A stretch of 62,007 nucleotides of DNA from a virus. The notes under the pieces were generated by a model that saw only the letters and a list, made by a program, of their open reading frames with translations, did not search any database and was not told the origin of the DNA. The position numbers and the translations under genes were made by a program. The number at the start of each line of letters is the position of its first letter. The first letter of the stretch is position 1. The stretch covers positions 1 through 62,007 of the IMG/VR virus record IMGVR_UViG_3300046323_000511. One strand, given 5' to 3'. Of the stretch, positions 1 through 7,576 are shown one piece after another.

Positions 1-30
1 TCTATCAAATCGTCCTACTAAGTAACTCAT
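1..30 (-). CDS. First ten codons of the gene crossing the circle junction
   Basis: Encodes MSYLVGRFDR on the minus strand and then runs off the window. The same codons begin the complete gene at 61691-61903, so this is the duplicated start of that gene and not a separate one. Confidence 0.9.
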   Translation of the reverse strand, partial: MSYLVGRFDR

Positions 31-44
31 TTTTGTAGTTGCAT

Positions 45-78
45 CGGGTTTTATATAGGCCGCCCAAGCCTGTCTTTG
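45..78 (-). ncRNA. Leader hairpin with TTGGGCG loop, copy A
   Basis: In the minus-strand leader of the junction-crossing gene a short stem AGGC/GCCT closes a TTGGGCG loop and is followed by TATAAAACCCGAT. A second copy lies at 61646-61681 before the Acb2-like gene, with the stem changed to AGCC/GGCT, so base pairing is kept while the sequence differs. It may be a structured RNA leader or a protein-binding site; no known riboswitch class was recognised. Confidence 0.45.
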
Positions 79-101
79 TTTTGAAATAGTCTTGTAAATA
101 T

Positions 102-347
102 CTAAAAAGGCAAATCATCCTGAACGCCTAAATCTGTCAATAATTTTTCTGCATCTCTGATCATTATTTCTTTTGCATCTCTGATCATTATTTCTTTTGC
201 TTTTTCCTCTGTGATTTCGTCAATTGATACAATGTTTTGTAAGTCAAAATTAAAATCACTAGCATACGATTGTAATAAATGAAGAATGTTTTTTGCCGTG
301 CAATATTCAATTCTTTCATCTTCTTCAAATTCTATTCTATAAATCAT
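102..347 (-). CDS. Small acidic protein with an in-frame 8-residue duplication
   Basis: This 81-residue protein has no recognised family. It is acidic and probably alpha/beta, ending in DDLPF. Residues around 50-67 contain the repeated octad AKEIMIRD, encoded by two exact tandem 24-base copies at 151-198, so the duplication is recent and kept the frame. It lies downstream of the gene at 362-670 in a minus-strand operon that continues across the circle junction. The function is unknown. Confidence 0.75.
   Translation of the reverse strand: MIYRIEFEEDERIEYCTAKNILHLLQSYASDFNFDLQNIVSIDEITEEKAKEIMIRDAKEIMIRDAEKLLTDLGVQDDLPF
151..198. repeat. Perfect 24-bp tandem duplication
   Basis: Two identical adjacent copies of a 24-base unit, 151-174 and 175-198, lie inside the 81-residue gene and add eight codons without shifting the frame. 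The identity points to recent slippage or to natural length variation. Confidence 0.95.
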
Positions 348-361
348 ATAATTTTTAGTTT

Positions 362-670
362 TTACATTTCAGCTTTTTTACCTAGCAAACTCATTACCAT
401 ACTTGATTTATTGGGATAATTTCTGGCAAGATGCAAGTAGAATTTGTCTATATTCACACCCTCTTCTATCCTGCATTGAGAAAGAATCTGGTATAATTTA
501 GTGGTAAAATTCCTGCCATCCACTTCTGGGTAAATATAAGATTGGCAAAAATCAGAATCAGAATATTGGAATTCAGCAAACATCGGTATATCCTCTGCCT
601 TGCATATCTCTATTATTTTTGCCATCAACGGTGCTATCTGCTCGTCATATATTTTTTCTTTATTTTCCAT
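362..670 (-). CDS. Hypothetical protein, 102 aa
   Basis: A 102-residue soluble protein with a predicted helical N-terminus (MENKEKIYDEQIAPLMAKII) and no membrane segment or known motif. The start is preceded by the leader AACAACTAAATTT, the A-rich element found before many genes of this phage in place of a Shine-Dalgarno site. It sits between an 81-residue unknown and the zinc-motif protein. The role is unknown. Confidence 0.75.
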   Translation of the reverse strand: MENKEKIYDEQIAPLMAKIIEICKAEDIPMFAEFQYSDSDFCQSYIYPEVDGRNFTTKLYQILSQCRIEEGVNIDKFYLHLARNYPNKSSMVMSLLGKKAEM

Positions 671-688
671 AAATTTAGTTGTTTGTTT

Positions 689-1327
689 TTAGTTAATTTC
701 CAAAATCCCATCACAATTTTCCATTGTGTCATCTAGTAGTAATGCAGTCATTATCAGTATTTCAAAATCTCCGATTTTGACCATAAGCCTATCTTGGCTT
801 GGAAGAAAGTAGGTTATTAATATTTCCTCCCCAACTAGCTTGCGTACCTGTACAATCTTATAGAAAAGTTTCATATTAAAGTAATAACCCTGTGTTTTTA
901 CAAGTGTCGTATAGCTAAAGGTTTTTCTGCGTTGGATATAGCCACTACCATTACACTCTGGACAATTAAACTTTTTCTTGTGTTCTTTATGTTCCCAAAT
1001 CACCATTCCTTTGCTATCACAATTAGTGCATTCTACATTTTTGCCTTCATAATATTTAAATTCATCAAATACTGAATCTTCAAATTTTAGTATCTTTACC
1101 ATATTTGGTTTTGGCAGATTTTCTTCTAAATTTTCAGGCAGATTGTATTTATTCTCTACAATGAAATCGCAGTATTCCTTATCCGTCCGTATCAGTATAC
1201 TCCCATTCGTGGCATATATTTTACCATTAACTTCAAATGGTTCATTCATCCACAATCTATCATCCATTTCCTCATCTCCTACAAATAAGGAAAATATCTC
1301 TTCTGTTTTTGTTTTGTCTGCTTGCAT
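689..1327 (-). CDS. Zinc-ribbon protein with possible clamp-like fold
   Basis: This 212-residue protein carries a DnaJ-like cysteine pair near residues 105-135: CTNCDSKG then CPECNGSG, spacing typical of a four-cysteine zinc site. The N-terminal part has a beta-rich stretch (FEVNGKIYATNGSILIRT) and the C-terminus (DRLMVKIGDFEILIMTALL) resembles the end of sliding-clamp-like phage proteins; that second comparison is only my impression. The leader AACAACTAAATAA precedes the ATG. It may act in DNA transactions, but no catalytic residues are visible. Confidence 0.75.
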   Translation of the reverse strand: MQADKTKTEEIFSLFVGDEEMDDRLWMNEPFEVNGKIYATNGSILIRTDKEYCDFIVENKYNLPENLEENLPKPNMVKILKFEDSVFDEFKYYEGKNVECTNCDSKGMVIWEHKEHKKKFNCPECNGSGYIQRRKTFSYTTLVKTQGYYFNMKLFYKIVQVRKLVGEEILITYFLPSQDRLMVKIGDFEILIMTALLLDDTMENCDGILEIN

Positions 1328-1357
1328 TTATTTAGTTGTTAATTAGTGTACTCGTAA

Positions 1358-1612
1358 TTATTCGCAAAAAATATTCTTCATATCAATATCGTATCGCTCA
1401 CAAATATCCTTCATCCAAACACAGGCATATCCGTTTCGCATAAAACAAGCAATATAGTCATCGGAAAGTAGAGATTCTAGGAGTTTTAAAAAGCCTTCTA
1501 TTTGTGAAAAAGATGGCATAATGCAAACATCCATCTCTCCTTCTTCGTTTAACTGAAAATGATATTCAATATCGTTTTCATTGATATATTTATACAATTG
1601 TAATTCAGTCAT
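1358..1612 (-). CDS. Hypothetical acidic protein, 84 aa
   Basis: An 84-residue acidic protein with a mixed alpha/beta pattern and no recognised motif or membrane segment. The stop of the MazG-like gene lies five bases upstream of its start, so the two are translationally close and probably share a message. The function is unknown. Confidence 0.7.
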   Translation of the reverse strand: MTELQLYKYINENDIEYHFQLNEEGEMDVCIMPSFSQIEGFLKLLESLLSDDYIACFMRNGYACVWMKDICERYDIDMKNIFCE

Positions 1613-1616
1613 AAAA

Positions 1617-1856
1617 TTATCTATTCTTATTTATTTCAATTTTATTTAGTAGTTCTTTTTCGATATCTATCCCAAAGTGTTTTGCAATATTCAGGCATAC
1701 CAAAATAATATCCGCTAACTCCTCTGCTTCGTAAGCCTCCTTAAATTCTTCCACCTCTTCATCTAGTTTATTTGTGAAATCTTGCATAGATGTTTTTGGT
1801 GCTATCAATCCTCGTTTGATAATCGATCTATAATTCTCCTCTATCAATTCAGTCAT
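1617..1856 (-). CDS. MazG-like nucleotide pyrophosphohydrolase
   Basis: The 79-residue protein has the all-alpha NTP pyrophosphohydrolase signature: EEVEEFKEAYEAEELADI gives the two acidic Mg-binding segments, followed by a helix (LNIAKHFGI). Enzymes of this family hydrolyse (d)NTPs or related nucleotides to monophosphate and pyrophosphate; phages use them to clean nucleotide pools or to lower host alarmones. I chose the ATG at 1856 over an in-frame TTG nine codons upstream because it follows the standard AACAACTA leader. The protein is short for the family but holds the complete core. Confidence 0.8.
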   Translation of the reverse strand: MTELIEENYRSIIKRGLIAPKTSMQDFTNKLDEEVEEFKEAYEAEELADIILVCLNIAKHFGIDIEKELLNKIEINKNR

Positions 1857-1879
1857 ATAGTTGTTTAGTTTTATTATAA

Positions 1880-1987
1880 TCAAAATAAACTTATTTGATT
1901 TGGATTAAACCCGTATTCTTCTGGGGTAGGATAATACATTCCTTTTCTTTCTGTATCCCAAAATCTAAAATTTATTTCTCTATTCAT
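1880..1987 (-). CDS. 35-aa protein resembling the N-terminus of YopX proteins
   Basis: A short ORF starting at ATG 1987 and reading MNREINFRFWDTERKGMYYP and on to a stop at 1880. The opening 'REINFRFWDTERKGMYY' matches the typical start of YopX-family phage proteins (compare IKFRAVCKYDNKLKYG in the gene at 10654-11061), but the rest of the domain is missing. It may be a remnant of a larger YopX gene or a genuine micro-protein. It lies between the membrane/HTH protein and the MazG-like gene, with nine bases separating it from the former. Confidence 0.55.
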   Translation of the reverse strand: MNREINFRFWDTERKGMYYPTPEEYGFNPNQISLF

Positions 1988-1995
1988 ATTCTCGC

Positions 1996-3120
1996 CTATA
2001 AAAATTCACTTGCCATCTTGGCAACCATAATTGTTTTCCTACTCACCCCTAAATCCTCTGAGATACGATTAGTTTTAACTCCTTGCTCCAGTAGTTCTAC
2101 TATCTGTTTCCTTGTGGAAGACTTCAAGCCATTGTGATCGGATTCAAGCCATCTCATTGCCGATTCCTTGTCGTGAATATTATAGTCATTCCTTTTTTTA
2201 TTACTAGCCACAAAACCGATTTGTGCCACTTCTGGCTTATATACCTGTGGTTTTCTTTCTTCTTCTTTTTCGGCTTGGATTATTATTTGCTGCTTTTCCT
2301 CTTTCGGAGTTAGCACATTTATACCTTCTAGGTATATCCGATAATTAAAATATACGCTGTAATGAATACACAATACAGCCACCAACTCAAATATAAGCGA
2401 TAAGATAAAAGCCACAACTGCATACCGGATGCTTATATCCTTCACTACTTTGCTTCCGCTATTTGTTTTATCCTCTATCTCTGCCACCTTTTTCGTTTTT
2501 TCGCTTTCATAAGCCTGTATTAATCGCTGGTAATTTTGAATTTTGGTCTGCTCCACTTCTGGGATAACTAATAACAATCCCCTTTTTATCTTGTCTGCAT
2601 TCTGTCTCTCTATCTCGTTTGAGATGGTTTTTAACTCCTTCACCTTTGCATCTGCCTCTCTTTCTATCTTGGCAATTAACTTGTCCTTTCTTTTTTCAAG
2701 AATAGACGTACTATCCGTGATGGTGCTTGCTATTTGGTAGGCCCCTATACTGCTTGAAGTAGAACTTAGTATAAAAAGAAATATACTAATCAGCAATGTA
2801 GACACGTCTAATTTATCTGTCTTGTATCTCACTAGGAATAAATCTTTCCAAATTACATACTTTGCAACTTCTAGTGTGGATAGTATCACTATCACTACCA
2901 TAGAAATCACAATAGCCTTGTTTTCAAAGGCAGGTATCATTGTGTCTGCAAGCAAATACAATGATACGCTTGCTAGTCCCATACCGCAAATTTGCAGTAG
3001 TATTTGTGCAAAGGTGGAAAGAAGTATCTTCCTGCCATTATCCTTGTGAAACGGTTTCTTACTAAACATACCTATTGATTTTTGATATATCTTTTCCTCC
3101 CTGATTTTTTCGTAATCCAT
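1996..3120 (-). CDS. Membrane protein with C-terminal helix-turn-helix
   Basis: This 374-residue protein has about three N-terminal membrane segments (residues 32-55, 68-90, 106-130), a charged coiled-coil stretch (about 140-220), a fourth segment near 232-256 and a cytoplasmic tail. The last 40 residues contain a helix-turn-helix (TRKQIVELLEQGVKTNRISE, then GVSRKTIMVAKMAS) like resolvase or response-regulator HTHs. It is the first gene of the leftward operon, driven by a perfect promoter facing the XRE repressor. A membrane-tethered DNA-binding protein at a lysogeny switch would be unusual. The HTH role is inferred from pattern only. Confidence 0.75.
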   Translation of the reverse strand: MDYEKIREEKIYQKSIGMFSKKPFHKDNGRKILLSTFAQILLQICGMGLASVSLYLLADTMIPAFENKAIVISMVVIVILSTLEVAKYVIWKDLFLVRYKTDKLDVSTLLISIFLFILSSTSSSIGAYQIASTITDSTSILEKRKDKLIAKIEREADAKVKELKTISNEIERQNADKIKRGLLLVIPEVEQTKIQNYQRLIQAYESEKTKKVAEIEDKTNSGSKVVKDISIRYAVVAFILSLIFELVAVLCIHYSVYFNYRIYLEGINVLTPKEEKQQIIIQAEKEEERKPQVYKPEVAQIGFVASNKKRNDYNIHDKESAMRWLESDHNGLKSSTRKQIVELLEQGVKTNRISEDLGVSRKTIMVAKMASEFL

Positions 3121-3155
3121 ATTATTTATTATTATTATATTAATTATAAGATGTG

Positions 3156-3186
3156 CAAATATAATACATATAATAATAAATGCAAA
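3156..3186 (-). promoter_or_regulatory. Leftward Bacteroidota-type promoter
   Basis: On the minus strand, TTTG (3186-3183) and TATATTTG (3163-3156) are separated by exactly 19 bases, matching the Bacteroidota -33/-7 consensus. It drives the membrane/HTH gene and the operon beyond it. Confidence 0.85.
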
Positions 3187-3202
3187 CGTTTTTAATTATT
3201 TT

Positions 3203-3222
3203 ATTAATGAACATACATTAAT
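3203..3222. promoter_or_regulatory. Candidate repressor operator palindrome
   Basis: ATTAATG-N6-CATTAAT is a perfect 7-bp inverted repeat lying between the two divergent promoters, a natural position for the XRE repressor to bind and control both directions. No second copy was confirmed elsewhere. Confidence 0.5.
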
Positions 3223-3245
3223 GGTATTGATTTGCTATTATTTAA

Positions 3246-3276
3246 TTTGTATAATTCATTATTATATCTATATTTG
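3246..3276 (+). promoter_or_regulatory. Rightward Bacteroidota-type promoter for the repressor
   Basis: TTTG at 3246-3249 and TATATTTG at 3269-3276 with a 19-base spacer. The predicted transcription start is only about 10 bases before ATG 3292, which rules out the longer in-frame ORF start at 3232. Confidence 0.85.
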
Positions 3277-3291
3277 TGTAAAAAAATACAA

Positions 3292-3624
3292 ATGAACAAC
3301 GAATTTATAGATGAATTTCGCAACTACCTTTGTCAGACAATCAAGGAAAAAAGAATCCTATTGGGTTATTCTGGTGCGAAAATCGCCAAGCTGGCAGGTA
3401 TATCGCAATCATCATATTGGAATTTTGAAAACTCCAATGGCACGCTGGAAGTCAAAGCTCTTATATCTATCATTCACGCCTTGGATTTATACAAAGATAT
3501 ATTCTCCCCCATAAAATCAAAAGCATTGCAGGTTCTTGAAGACAAAGTGGATATACAGCCTGAGATAACCAACAACCAAATCAATGAAAAACTGGATAAA
3601 ATCCTAGCACTTCTTAATTCCTAG
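3292..3624 (+). CDS. XRE-family helix-turn-helix repressor
   Basis: A 110-residue protein with an N-terminal XRE/Cro-CI DNA-binding domain: SGAKIAKLAGISQSSYWNFE (about residues 26-46) gives the two HTH helices, followed by the packing helices. The C-terminal 40 residues (EKLDKILALL) look like a dimerising coiled coil. It is the only clear repressor in the genome, is transcribed divergently from the membrane/HTH gene and lies next to the integrase, so it is the likely lysogeny regulator. ATG 3292 was chosen because the promoter overlaps the upstream extension. Its last bases overlap the convergent gene at 3621-4289. Confidence 0.85.
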   Translation: MNNEFIDEFRNYLCQTIKEKRILLGYSGAKIAKLAGISQSSYWNFENSNGTLEVKALISIIHALDLYKDIFSPIKSKALQVLEDKVDIQPEITNNQINEKLDKILALLNS

Positions 3625-4289
3625 TTTTCACCTAGCGCCTCGGCCTTTACCCTTGCATACCTTTCAAGTATGTTGCCTGTTCCATAATCAGATCCCATCT
3701 TATTGAATAAAGATAGTTCCCCTATCTCATCAAGTGGATAAATATACTTCCTTAATTCTTCTATTTTTTCTTGAAGCATTTCGTTTTCCTCCCTTATCTT
3801 GGATTTCAAATTAATAGATTTTGCCTTTTTCTCATCATCTCCTTCTGTCTTTTCATTGAGTGCTTCTATGTTCTCCCAAAATATTTTCTCGTATGCCATA
3901 AGGTTGGCAAATTTCATATTATCTTGGTATTTCAAATACCCCATCACCAAAGCCATTACTTCTCTTTCCGTTCCTTCTCGCAAATCCATCAAGTCTCCTT
4001 CTAAGTCCTTGTCCACATTTCCCTGAAATACCATCTCTATTGCCTGTTTCTTTCGCTCTTTGGCGTTATCGGTGTATTTTACTAATCCATTTTTATCATA
4101 GCACAATATTACAAATTTACATATCTCCGCAAAGTATGGATGGCTTTTCAATTTGGAAGTCTTAAATTCCTCTACCACATTTAACCCTGTGGCCTGCAAA
4201 AATTCGCTTCCAGTTATTTTTTTCTTAGGCAGATTCGCTAAGTTAATTTTAAGGTCTGCAATATTTATTGACAAATTTAGCGTATTCAT
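3621..4289 (-). CDS. Hypothetical protein, 222 aa, between repressor and integrase
   Basis: A 222-residue protein of no recognised family. It is largely helical, with a charged coiled-coil region near residues 140-185 (KSKIREENEMLQEKIEELRK). It ends inside the last codon of the convergent repressor gene (a 4-base overlap) and starts 51 bases from the divergent integrase, so it belongs to the lysogeny module by position. It could be a regulator or an integration accessory protein, but no HTH is evident. Confidence 0.7.
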   Translation of the reverse strand: MNTLNLSINIADLKINLANLPKKKITGSEFLQATGLNVVEEFKTSKLKSHPYFAEICKFVILCYDKNGLVKYTDNAKERKKQAIEMVFQGNVDKDLEGDLMDLREGTEREVMALVMGYLKYQDNMKFANLMAYEKIFWENIEALNEKTEGDDEKKAKSINLKSKIREENEMLQEKIEELRKYIYPLDEIGELSLFNKMGSDYGTGNILERYARVKAEALGEN

Positions 4290-4340
4290 AATATTTATTA
4301 TTAATTTTACGTTAGTTAAATAAAAGATACAAATAAAACA

Positions 4341-5552
4341 ATGAAAACATATTTAAACTTAAACTTCATCTATTACCCATCTCAGGCAGATACTCAGGGA
4401 AACTGTGTTCTATACCTACGTATCAAAACGGAGACAGGGAAATACGAAATCCTAAGTACCGGGTTTACCACTCCTACAAATAAGAAGGGAAACTATTTTG
4501 ACAAAAAAAAACAAAAATTTACTGGCAAAACCGTCCAACATCTAAACAAAGCCTTGGCGGAAATGATTAGCGAGATTCATACCATATACACCACTCTTGC
4601 CGTAAATTCTCCTAATCCCATATCGGCTGCCATAATAAAAAACAACTATAAAAAATCTCTGGGTACTGATATTACCCTGATGGATTTATTCAACCAATTC
4701 TACACCTACTACCAAGAATCAGCGGATAAGGCAAAAAAAGAGAATACCATCCGCCTTTATACCACCCTCTTTGAAAAAGATATGGTTATTTTTCTTCCCC
4801 TCAAATATACAAAAAACCTTTGTATATCACAGGTTAATCAGGATTTCGCTTATGAGTTTGCAAAATACCTCAAACTCCGTGGCCTTAAAATCAGCACCAT
4901 ATCCCAAAAAATAATGGCGCTTAAAACCGTCTTCTCTTGGGCTGTATCCCAAAAATTACTGAAGGAAAATCCAATTGACTACCAAGTGGATTTCAAAACC
5001 TTTACCCCGGATCACAAAGAGCCTTTGGATTTAGATACCATCAATTTGCTTTTTTCGCACGTATCTAAAAACGAGAAAATAAATCAGGTAAATATCCTAT
5101 TCCAGTTTATGCTAATGACTGGCCTGGCATACTGTGATTTATCTAGCCTATCCGATAAAGACTTTGTAGATAAGGAAGGTAATACTTTCCTTATAAAGAA
5201 GAGGCAGAAAACAGGTATTCAGTCTGTCATACCTTTGTTTCCTACTCTCCTATCCTTGTATGAATCCAATAAGGATTTGATACTAGGACAAAAAGATAGC
5301 AATGCTTTATTCTATCTGCATCTACAAACTCTTCGTAACGAAATCGGCATTAGACAAAAATTGTCTAGCCACATCGCCCGGGTTACATTCTCCCAGATTC
5401 TCTTGGATTTAGGGATAAATGATTATATCCGAAAAAAATTTATCGGTCATTCCTACCGGGATACCCTCTCGCATTACTCCTCCGATAACTACAATCATTT
5501 TGCTTTAATCGGTAAAATGATTGACAACCACATAAAAAAACTAAACCTTTAG
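4341..5552 (+). CDS. int: Tyrosine recombinase (phage integrase)
   Basis: This 403-residue protein has an N-terminal arm, a SAM-like core-binding domain (about 110-210) and the C-terminal catalytic domain. Visible catalytic elements are the beta-hairpin Lys (KKRQKTG), H-x-x-R (SSHIARVTF), GHS and the nucleophile Tyr in LSHYSS. The first arginine of the usual RKHRHY set is replaced: the box reads MTGLAYCDLSSL, with Ala where others have Arg. That substitution is known among Bacteroidota recombinases such as those of conjugative transposons, so the enzyme is probably active. It implies a temperate life cycle with integration at a host att site not identifiable here. Confidence 0.95.
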   Translation: MKTYLNLNFIYYPSQADTQGNCVLYLRIKTETGKYEILSTGFTTPTNKKGNYFDKKKQKFTGKTVQHLNKALAEMISEIHTIYTTLAVNSPNPISAAIIKNNYKKSLGTDITLMDLFNQFYTYYQESADKAKKENTIRLYTTLFEKDMVIFLPLKYTKNLCISQVNQDFAYEFAKYLKLRGLKISTISQKIMALKTVFSWAVSQKLLKENPIDYQVDFKTFTPDHKEPLDLDTINLLFSHVSKNEKINQVNILFQFMLMTGLAYCDLSSLSDKDFVDKEGNTFLIKKRQKTGIQSVIPLFPTLLSLYESNKDLILGQKDSNALFYLHLQTLRNEIGIRQKLSSHIARVTFSQILLDLGINDYIRKKFIGHSYRDTLSHYSSDNYNHFALIGKMIDNHIKKLNL

Positions 5553-5565
5553 GTTTACTTTTTTT
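5542..5565 (+). terminator. Terminator at the end of the integrase gene
   Basis: Stem TAAACC/GGTTTA with a TTTA loop overlaps the integrase stop codon and is followed by seven T's. It separates the integrase from the convergent early operon. Confidence 0.7.
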
Positions 5566-5573
5566 ATTATTAA

Positions 5574-5897
5574 TTATTGCAAAGTTCTCCCTCCTTTTAA
5601 TATATCAATTTCATCTTGACTTGCATTAACCAACTCGTCCTCTCTATATTTGTTCCAACCTATATCATTAGCCTTATCACCCACGGAATGCAGGGTTAGA
5701 ATTGTAGGCGGCATATTCTCTCCTATATTGTGCATTGCTGTTGTGTATAATCTACACAGATAAAATGCCTGTGTCCCTGCATAACAGGTATTGGTATGAA
5801 TCTCCATAACAATCATAATCTGACTATGTAGATTTGATTTCCTTTTGTATTTAATTGATACTAGATCCCCTACAGCAAATTTTGTTTCTATATTCAT
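5574..5897 (-). CDS. Hypothetical protein, 107 aa
   Basis: A 107-residue beta-rich protein beginning MNIETKFAVGDLVSIKYKRK, a start common among small phage proteins with an SH3-like barrel ('xFxVGDxV'). No catalytic motif is visible. It is the last gene of the long leftward early operon, just before the integrase terminator. The function is unknown. Confidence 0.7.
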   Translation of the reverse strand: MNIETKFAVGDLVSIKYKRKSNLHSQIMIVMEIHTNTCYAGTQAFYLCRLYTTAMHNIGENMPPTILTLHSVGDKANDIGWNKYREDELVNASQDEIDILKGGRTLQ

Positions 5898-5921
5898 TTT
5901 ATTTATTAATTAAATTGTTTG

Positions 5922-6344
5922 TTATTCACTCTTGATAGTTATTGCAAAAGAATACAATTCGCCATCGGTATCATCAAAACCATTCACTATAAATCCAGTA
6001 GCTTCATTTTTACCTTCAATGGTATAGCTATCGCCTTCTTTATCTAGGTTTTTTTCGTCAACTTCTTTCATTGCTCTTTCGTACATTGTCAGAAATTCAT
6101 CTGCCACAGAAAAAAATCCCATATTATGATATGATTGTAGCTTACCATCACACTCTCGAAGCAAAACGGTATCACTACCGAATGCACCTGATTCTTTTCT
6201 TACTTGGATTACTCTGCCAAATCTCTGTTCTTTCTCACCCATAATTAGACCAGTAATCACTAGGGCTTTATAACCTAATTCGTCTACATTTGAAGTATAT
6301 TTACCCCAATGGGATGGTTCGATTTCTATTTTTTTATCTTCCAT
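5922..6344 (-). CDS. Hypothetical protein, 140 aa
   Basis: A 140-residue acidic, mixed alpha/beta protein without known motifs or membrane segments. It is separated by short A-rich leaders from its neighbours at 5574-5897 and 6365-7078 and is co-oriented with the early operon. The function is unknown. Confidence 0.7.
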   Translation of the reverse strand: MEDKKIEIEPSHWGKYTSNVDELGYKALVITGLIMGEKEQRFGRVIQVRKESGAFGSDTVLLRECDGKLQSYHNMGFFSVADEFLTMYERAMKEVDEKNLDKEGDSYTIEGKNEATGFIVNGFDDTDGELYSFAITIKSE

Positions 6345-6364
6345 TGTTATTATTGAGTTATAAT

Positions 6365-7078
6365 TTAGACCTCATCATACATATATTCATCAAAATCCTC
6401 GGTATCAATTGTTATCAGGCAGTTGCCTATCACAAGCCTAGCCACATAGGCTGTAAAATCATCGTGCAATACATCCTTGGTAAATGGCATTTCAAGCGTT
6501 CCGCCATTAATTGTTAATTTCATCGTGCCCCCGTATTTCTCCTTTGAGTTATAGTCCCTTGGTAATGAAAGAATCTTGTACTTTTTAGGCTTCCCTTCCT
6601 CGTTATTCCTGTCTGGGTGAAGACAAATTTGATAAACTTTTTCATTTGTATTATACTTCAAATCCACATCAAGCCACCCGTATTTTGATTCTTCCATAAA
6701 AACTTCGCAATCACCAAACTCCTCTGCTTCTGTTGCTTTTATAAACTCTATCAGGATTTCTGAAAAATCAATTTCCTTATCTTCCCTTACTAGAAATTTC
6801 TGAACCAATGGAATGAATGTTTTGGCAACTGCTGTGTTTGCAATCAAGTCTATCTCCTTGGTTAGTGATTCGTTGATGAGTGCAATAATATCTGGCAATT
6901 CAATACCGCTTCCTATCTTTTGTTCCGAAAGTTGTTGGTCTATCTGCTTCCTAAACGGAGAGTTATAGCTGGAATAAAACTCTTCAATACTTTTAATCGC
7001 ACCTAGCATTGCGAATTCTGTTGCTTTTTGTTGCAACACTTCCGTATTCAATATGGGTAAAATCTGTTCCTTTTCCAT
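6365..7078 (-). CDS. Hypothetical protein, 237 aa
   Basis: A 237-residue acidic protein. The N-terminal half is helical and the C-terminal half beta-rich (KYKILSLPRDYNSKEKYGG). No family was recognised. The start is preceded by the AACAACTAAATAG leader. It is in the distal, probably accessory part of the early operon. Confidence 0.7.
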   Translation of the reverse strand: MEKEQILPILNTEVLQQKATEFAMLGAIKSIEEFYSSYNSPFRKQIDQQLSEQKIGSGIELPDIIALINESLTKEIDLIANTAVAKTFIPLVQKFLVREDKEIDFSEILIEFIKATEAEEFGDCEVFMEESKYGWLDVDLKYNTNEKVYQICLHPDRNNEEGKPKKYKILSLPRDYNSKEKYGGTMKLTINGGTLEMPFTKDVLHDDFTAYVARLVIGNCLITIDTEDFDEYMYDEV

Positions 7079-7121
7079 TTTATTCTATTTAGTTGTTTTG
7101 TTTTGAAAATTTTAATTATCC

Positions 7122-7529
7122 CTATAACTTAAACCATTTACCACCGTATTGAAATCTACCTTCAACCTGGTTTTCTTCATTGATAAATGTAAACGTTTTA
7201 ATAGGCAGACAGTCGGTATCCACTTCTGCAAATCTACAAGCCTCTGTAAGCATTTTATTAGGATAATAATCAACATCCAATTGTGTTGCATATCTACCCT
7301 TGCCTTCATTTTCTAACAGTAGTTCTGTCAATTTGCTTTTAAAATTTTGCAATTTTTCAGGTGTAACTTTTTTTTGCGCAACAGCAGAACTCATATTTAC
7401 CAAAAATAAACCAATGGTTCCACTATCTGAATAATCGCCATTATTTTGGTTAAATGGTGTTAAAAATGATTTCTCTGCCCACCATTTTACAGTTATTTCA
7501 ACTGCTTCTTTGTACGTCCTTTTTTCCAT
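7122..7529 (-). CDS. Hypothetical protein, 135 aa
   Basis: A 135-residue protein with the features of a conserved but uncharacterised phage family: an N-terminal helix (YKEAVEITVKWWAEKSF) and a C-terminal beta hairpin ending in GRFQYGGKWFKL. The leader AACAACTAAATAG precedes the start. An overlapping ORF at 7112-7309 is only a frame shadow. Confidence 0.7.
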   Translation of the reverse strand: MEKRTYKEAVEITVKWWAEKSFLTPFNQNNGDYSDSGTIGLFLVNMSSAVAQKKVTPEKLQNFKSKLTELLLENEGKGRYATQLDVDYYPNKMLTEACRFAEVDTDCLPIKTFTFINEENQVEGRFQYGGKWFKL

Positions 7530-7576
7530 CGTTTTACTATTTAGTTGTTTTGTTTTAAAATCCTTAATTGCATTTG

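Larger units (their letters stand above)
1..134. repeat. Left copy of the terminal direct repeat (circle junction)
   Basis: Bases 1-134 recur at 61874-62007 with one difference (C at 127, A at 62000). The repeat cuts through a coding gene and a leader, as expected for an assembly overlap of a circular or circularly permuted genome rather than a dedicated terminal repeat. The non-redundant length is then 61,873 bases. Confidence 0.95.

Noticed and set aside
3232-3291. Longer repressor start at 3232
   Set aside because: The promoter elements at 3246-3276 lie inside this extension, so the transcript starts after it.
7112-7309. Additional 65-residue gene on the minus strand
   Set aside because: It lies in a shifted frame within the 135-residue gene, with no leader and a non-protein-like composition.
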